This document shows, in pieces, positions 30,684-35,087 of a DNA stretch of 35,087 nucleotides. The translations under genes were made by a program, and so were the position numbers. Numbering within the stretch: the stretch's first letter is position 1; each line of letters opens with the position of its first letter. The stretch is from Candidatus Lactobacillus pullistercoris (GTDB taxonomy: Bacteria; Bacillota; Bacilli; Lactobacillales; Lactobacillaceae), in contig JAHLFT010000103.1 of assembly GCA_018883635.1 (NCBI GenBank), positions 1 to 35,087 of the forward strand. Direction: 5' to 3'. A model generated the notes under the pieces. That model was given only the letters and a program-made list of their open reading frames with translations, made no database searches and was not told the DNA's origin.

Positions 30684-32183
30684 ATGAAAAAGAAGATAAA
30701 ATTTGCTGTTTTGTTGGCAGGGGTTATTTTAGCAAGTAGTAGTTTATTAATGGTAAATAATAAACCAAAAATTGACGCTAAAATTTATGGAAAAGCAGTT
30801 ACTAAAATTGCTGGTAATAAGAATTATCCAATTTATCACCGTGTTTCTAAAAAGGGACCTTCTGGTAAATTTACGTCAACTAGCTATTTTAAGCATGGTC
30901 AAATTCAATCAAAGAAATACGTTTCTACAAAAAAAGGAAACTTTTGGGATATTTATGTCGATGGTAGACATCTTGGTTGGGTTAATCAGAATTTCTTTGC
31001 TAGAAATCAAATTTCAGTGGCTAAAAGTGTTGATTTAGTTCGCAATTCTGATTATTCATTTAACACCCATGACGCAATTAACTATGCAACCAATAGTCAA
31101 GGTACTGCCGTTCATGTCAATAAAGTACAAGTCTCTAAGAAGTATGTCAGCACAAAATCTTCTACTGTTGATTACAAGTACGGTAAAGCAAAGGCACAAG
31201 TAAAAATTGATGTTCATGAAATGCCCGATGCTATTAATAATGCTGATACCAAAAAGGGCTTTAGAACAGTCAAGGCTTGGAATGGCGGCTCAAAGAGTTC
31301 TTCAAGAAATTGGAATGCGGCTCACCATTATCGTTCGGAAACAAGAGGTAATACCTTTAAGACTAAAGGCTTAAAGGTAAGAACAAGATTATTCCAACCA
31401 CGTTTTGTAAGTTTAGATAGTAGTTATCGTCAAGACGTGATGGGACCGGTTGGTAGAACTCCCGAAGGAATTACGGTTAAAGATAATATTTTCGCAGTCT
31501 CAATGTTTAGTAATACCAACAAGCCTTATGGACATTTGGTTTCATACAATTTGAATCATATTAAGAGTAAAACCGCTGCACAAAATCTTACTTCAATGAG
31601 ATGGAGTACATTCAAGAGTTATGCTAAAAATATCAAGGTTAGTCCTTATATTAAATTAGGCCATGGTCAATCTTTAGGTTCTTCAAACTCATACATTTAT
31701 GTCATGGCAAATGATAATAAATATCGTAATGGCTCTAAATCAGAAGAAATTTTGCAGATCCGTAAGAGTGATATGAAGATTAATAAGATTTGGACTTTCA
31801 AGATTGATTACAATAATCGTTATATTCATAATGCGACATTTACTGATGATAATACTATGTACGCTTTATTCCACAATGGTGGTTACAATAAATACGAATA
31901 CTGGAGATTAGACTTAAAAGATAATGTTTGGCAACCAACTCAAGTTGGTGCAACTTCAGGTAGTTTTGTAAAGGGATCCCCAGTTCAAGGTTTTACTTAC
32001 GGTAATGGTAATTTCTATATTGCTTTTAATGATAATATCTTCAAAGTTGCCAAAAACGGTACAGCTAAGAAACATTATGGATTTAAGGTAAGACGTGAAA
32101 TTGAAGGTCTATCTTTTAACAAGTCAAAGCTTTACTGTGAATTTGCCCAAAGATCTGAATTAACTTCAGGTGTTCCAAGATAA
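30684..32183 (+). CDS. Secreted protein B: paralog of 26946-28505 with the same domain layout
   Basis: Signal peptide MKKKIKFAVLLAGVILASSSLLMVNNKPKIDA; FWDIYVDGRHLGWVNQNFFARNQISVAKSVDLV; VSPYIKLGHGQSLGSSNSYIYVMANDNK; SPVQGFTYGNGNFYIAFND; REIEGLSFNKSKLYCEFAQRSEL. Confidence 0.77.
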   Translation: MKKKIKFAVLLAGVILASSSLLMVNNKPKIDAKIYGKAVTKIAGNKNYPIYHRVSKKGPSGKFTSTSYFKHGQIQSKKYVSTKKGNFWDIYVDGRHLGWVNQNFFARNQISVAKSVDLVRNSDYSFNTHDAINYATNSQGTAVHVNKVQVSKKYVSTKSSTVDYKYGKAKAQVKIDVHEMPDAINNADTKKGFRTVKAWNGGSKSSSRNWNAAHHYRSETRGNTFKTKGLKVRTRLFQPRFVSLDSSYRQDVMGPVGRTPEGITVKDNIFAVSMFSNTNKPYGHLVSYNLNHIKSKTAAQNLTSMRWSTFKSYAKNIKVSPYIKLGHGQSLGSSNSYIYVMANDNKYRNGSKSEEILQIRKSDMKINKIWTFKIDYNNRYIHNATFTDDNTMYALFHNGGYNKYEYWRLDLKDNVWQPTQVGATSGSFVKGSPVQGFTYGNGNFYIAFNDNIFKVAKNGTAKKHYGFKVRREIEGLSFNKSKLYCEFAQRSELTSGVPR

Positions 32184-32200
32184 AATTAATCAAAGTAAAT

Positions 32201-32240
32201 AAAAACGGTTGTTTCAATAAAAAGAAGCAACCGCTTTTTT
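32201..32240 (+). terminator. Terminator after secreted protein B
   Basis: AAAACGGTTGTTTC-AATAAAAA-GAAGCAACCGCTTTTTT. Confidence 0.85.
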
Positions 32241-32293
32241 GTCTAATATGCTATAGTTTAATATGTTAGATAATGAATATAAGAGGTATTCAA

Positions 32294-33223
32294 ATGAATA
32301 AGTTATCAATTGTTGTTCCTTGCTACAATGAGCAGGAAAGTGTTCCACTGTTTTTCCCAGCTGTTGAAAAAGTCGTAACTAAAATGGACGTAACAGTGGA
32401 ATACTGGTTTGTTAATGACGGTTCTGCGGACAATACTTTGCAAGAATTAAGAAAATTGCATAATGATCATCCAGAAAAAGTACATTATATTTCATTTTCA
32501 AGAAATTTTGGTAAGGAATCTGCTCTTTATGCAGGCTTACAAGCGGCAACTGGTGATTATGTCGTAGATATGGATGTTGATTTACAAGATCCACCAGAAT
32601 TTTTGCCTAAAATGTATGATTTGTTGCAAACAGGAGACTGGGACTGTATAGGTACTAGAAGAGTTGACCGAACAGGTGAAGCAAAAATTAAATCATTTTT
32701 AAGTGATATGTTCTATAAATTTATTAACCGGATTTCTAATACACAAATTATTCCTGGTGCTCGTGATTATCGAATGATGACTAGACAAATGGTTAATGCA
32801 GTTCTAGAAATGAAAGAGTACAGCCGCTTTTCAAAAGGAATTTTTTCTTGGGTAGGTTTTCGGACAAAATACCTTGACTACCATAATGTCGAAAGAGTAG
32901 CGGGTGAAAGTGATTGGACTACTTGGAAATTATTTAGATACGCCTTTGACGGAATTGCAGATTTCTCTCAAGCACCATTGAATATTGCGGTTTGGATTGG
33001 AAGTGTGTCATTTATAGTTTCAATTATTGGCTTATTAGCTGTAATTATCCGACATATAGTAAATCCAGATGCAGCTGTTTTTGGTTGGGCTTCACTCGTA
33101 AGTATTATTTTATTAATCGGTGGATTGCAATTATTATGTATCGGAATTATAGGTAGATACGTCGGTAAAATTTTCTTACAAGTAAAAGATCGTCCAATTT
33201 ATATTGTGCAAGAAAAGAAATAA
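32294..33223 (+). CDS. GtrB/CsbB (DPM1-like) family 2 glycosyltransferase with two C-terminal TM helices
   Basis: LSIVVPCYNEQESVPLFFP, WFVNDGSADNT, SFSRNFGKESALYAGL, VDMDVDLQDPPEFLP; two C-terminal hydrophobic segments. ATG 32294 preceded by AGAGGT. Confidence 0.93.
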   Translation: MNKLSIVVPCYNEQESVPLFFPAVEKVVTKMDVTVEYWFVNDGSADNTLQELRKLHNDHPEKVHYISFSRNFGKESALYAGLQAATGDYVVDMDVDLQDPPEFLPKMYDLLQTGDWDCIGTRRVDRTGEAKIKSFLSDMFYKFINRISNTQIIPGARDYRMMTRQMVNAVLEMKEYSRFSKGIFSWVGFRTKYLDYHNVERVAGESDWTTWKLFRYAFDGIADFSQAPLNIAVWIGSVSFIVSIIGLLAVIIRHIVNPDAAVFGWASLVSIILLIGGLQLLCIGIIGRYVGKIFLQVKDRPIYIVQEKK

Positions 33224-33254
33224 AAAAAGCTCGAGAATTAACTCGAGCTTTTTT
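33223..33254. terminator. Bidirectional terminator between glycosyltransferase and tRNA-Arg
   Basis: AAAAAAGCTCGAG-AATTAA-CTCGAGCTTTTTT, convergent genes. Confidence 0.92.
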
Positions 33255-33258
33255 ATTA

Positions 33259-33330
33259 TGGGTCCCCTGGGAGTCGAACCCAGATTTCAAGAACCGGAAT
33301 CTTACGTGCGATCCATTACACTAAGGACCC
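33259..33330 (-). tRNA. tRNA-Arg(CCG)
   Basis: Minus strand GGGTCCTTAGTGTAATGGATCGCACGTAAGATTCCGGTTCTTGAAATCTGGGTTCGACTCCCAGGGGACCCA; acceptor, D, anticodon and T stems fold; loop TTCCGGT gives anticodon CCG. Confidence 0.93.
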
Positions 33331-33419
33331 AAAGTCACTACTCATTATATCAAATAATTGGCGCAAATAAAAAGCTTTTAAGAAGAATTAATCTTATTAA
33401 AAAAAGAGTCACTTTTTTC

Positions 33420-33448
33420 TTGAATTGTGAAAAATACATTGTTATACT
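33420..33448 (+). promoter_or_regulatory. cggR-gap promoter
   Basis: TTGAAT (33420-33425), 17-bp spacer, TATACT (33443-33448). Confidence 0.75.
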
Positions 33449-33521
33449 AACAGTGTCGATGAGAAATGTAGGAATAAGAAAAAGTTTGAAGATCCGCGTT
33501 TCTCTTATATTTTTAAGCAAA

Positions 33522-33563
33522 GTGGGACGGCAATCGTCAATATGATGGTCGAAATACGTCCCA
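33522..33563. promoter_or_regulatory. CggR operator-like region upstream of cggR
   Basis: GGGAC-N6-CGTC followed by GGTC-N6-CGTC, similar to the B. subtilis CGGGAC-N6-TGTC direct repeats; also TGGGACG...CGTCCCA inverted repeat. Confidence 0.65.
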
Positions 33564-33579
33564 ATAGGAAGGAGCAGCT

Positions 33580-34629
33580 ATGGACTCGGATTTTTCCTTG
33601 CTCGAAGAGTTAGTTCCTGATCTCTTAAAAGTACTTCGACAAAGGTATCTTGTTTTGGAGCAAATCTCTTTAAATGCACCAATTGGCAGAAGAAATGTAG
33701 CTCAACATTTAGGACTTTCAGAAAGAAATGTTCGAACAGAGACCGAATATTTGAAAAAAGTCGGTTTAATCGAAATCAAAAATTTCGGAATGTTCCTAAC
33801 TGAAAAAGGCAAGAAGACATTAAAAGATGCGGCACCGATGATTGATCGACTTTTCAATGCTGGTGAAACCGAAGTTAAGTTAGCAAGAAAACTAGGAATT
33901 GATAGAACAATTATTGTTCCTGGAGATGCTGATTTACAAGATCGAGTTTATCAGGAAATGGGAGAAGCTCTAAGCTCGGCTTTGAACTTACTTCTTCCAT
34001 TGGGTCATTCAATTGTGACAATATTAGGTGGTCTAGCTTTAGCTAAATCGGCAAAATATTTGTCTGGTAATTTAGCTAATAATCGCGAACTTGAATTTGT
34101 TCCTGGTAGAGGGGCTTTGGGAGAAAACGTAATGACCCAGAGTAATACAATCGTTCAAGAGATGGCTGCACAAACAAATGGCACATATAAGACATTATAT
34201 TTACCAGAACAAGTTTCGGATGTAGCCTATAATTCATTGATTCGCGAACCATCAATAGCTGATGTGCTGCAAGATATCTCGCAAAGTGATGCCGTAATTC
34301 ATGGCATTGGTTTAGCTCAAGAAATGGCTAAAAGAAGAGGGTATGATTCAATCAAGCTTTCTGATTTGCGAGAAAAAAGAGCTGTCACCGAATGTTTCGG
34401 GTGTTTCTTCGATGACAAAGGAAAGATTGTCGACCGCATCACCCAGGTTGGATTGCAGTTTGAGAATTTAAAGAAAATACCTCACATATTTGCCTTTGCT
34501 TGTGGAAACCAAAAAGCGGAAGCAATTAAGGCTTATATGCCTAATGCACCTCGTCAAACCTGGTTAATAACTGATGAAGGTGCCTCAAAAGCGATTTTAA
34601 AGGGGAAGGCAACTTCTCGTTTAAAATAA
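33580..34629 (+). CDS. cggR: Central glycolytic genes regulator CggR (SorC/DeoR family)
   Basis: N-terminal HTH GRRNVAQHLGLSERNVRTETEYLKKVGLIEI and SorC sugar-binding domain; directly upstream of gap. Confidence 0.95.
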   Translation: MDSDFSLLEELVPDLLKVLRQRYLVLEQISLNAPIGRRNVAQHLGLSERNVRTETEYLKKVGLIEIKNFGMFLTEKGKKTLKDAAPMIDRLFNAGETEVKLARKLGIDRTIIVPGDADLQDRVYQEMGEALSSALNLLLPLGHSIVTILGGLALAKSAKYLSGNLANNRELEFVPGRGALGENVMTQSNTIVQEMAAQTNGTYKTLYLPEQVSDVAYNSLIREPSIADVLQDISQSDAVIHGIGLAQEMAKRRGYDSIKLSDLREKRAVTECFGCFFDDKGKIVDRITQVGLQFENLKKIPHIFAFACGNQKAEAIKAYMPNAPRQTWLITDEGASKAILKGKATSRLK

Positions 34630-34666
34630 ATTGTTGTTTATAGTTCTTAAGGAGGACTTTTAGATT

Positions 34667-35087
34667 ATGACAGTTAAAATTGGTATTAACGGTTTTGGCC
34701 GTATCGGTCGTTTAGCATTCCGTCGTATTATGGATTTAGGCGAAAAGTCAAAGGATATCGAAGTTGTTGCAATTAACGACTTGACTACTCCAGCACTTTT
34801 GGCACACTTACTTAAGTACGACTCAACTCATGGTACTTTCAACCACGAAGTTTCAGCTACTGATGACTCAATCGTTGTTGACGGCAAGAACTACCGTGTA
34901 TACGCAGAACCACAAGCACAAAACATTCCTTGGGTAAAGAACGACGGTGTTGACTTTGTCCTCGAATGTACTGGTTTCTACACTTCTGCTGAAAAGTCAC
35001 AAGCTCACTTGGATGCCGGCGCAAAGCGTGTATTGATTTCAGCTCCTGCTGGTAATGACTTGAAGACCATTGTTTACTCAGTAAACG
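34667..35087 (+). CDS. gap: Glyceraldehyde-3-phosphate dehydrogenase, truncated by the window end
   Basis: ATG 34667 with AAGGAGG upstream: [58 protein letters not shown], no stop before 35087. Confidence 0.97.
   Translation, partial: MTVKIGINGFGRIGRLAFRRIMDLGEKSKDIEVVAINDLTTPALLAHLLKYDSTHGTFNHEVSATDDSIVVDGKNYRVYAEPQAQNIPWVKNDGVDFVLECTGFYTSAEKSQAHLDAGAKRVLISAPAGNDLKTIVYSVN

Noticed and set aside
33204-33545. 113-aa plus-strand ORF in the track
   Set aside because: Reads through a terminator, antisense to tRNA-Arg and across the cggR promoter; tRNA-antisense translation (MGPLGVEPRFQEPESYVRSITLRT) is a common spurious ORF.
1-35087. CRISPR arrays, IS elements, prophage or integrase genes
   Set aside because: No regularly spaced repeats, transposase or phage-like ORFs seen; the region is conserved housekeeping DNA.

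Overview
The window is a low-GC Firmicute chromosome segment. Gene content and order look like the Lactobacillus acidophilus/johnsonii/gasseri group (inference, no search was run). Most of it is conserved housekeeping: recA, rny, tagO-like, yigZ (minus), comFA-comFC, hpf, secA, prfB, small membrane ORF, hprK, lgt, gpsA, trxB, phosphoglucomutase, uvrB-uvrA, DUF308-like membrane protein, rapZ-yvcK-whiA, clpP (minus), secreted protein A, Fur/PerR (minus), APC permease (minus), secreted protein B, GtrB/CsbB-type glycosyltransferase, tRNA-Arg(CCG) (minus), cggR and gap (truncated by the window end). No CRISPR array, transposon or prophage was seen. The most interesting signals are: (i) two paralogous secreted proteins with an N-terminal GW/SH3-like module and a C-terminal repeat-motif domain that may be a helveticin-J-like beta-propeller, bracketing a Fur/PerR regulator and a permease; (ii) a prfB programmed +1 frameshift missed by the ORF track; (iii) a perfect 10-bp inverted repeat over the trxB -10/start region; (iv) a terminator-like hairpin between a LexA-like box and uvrB; (v) a CIRCE element at clpP; (vi) a CggR operator-like region that is also a potential RNA hairpin; (vii) a cin-box-like motif before comFA. 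I found no clearly unprecedented system.
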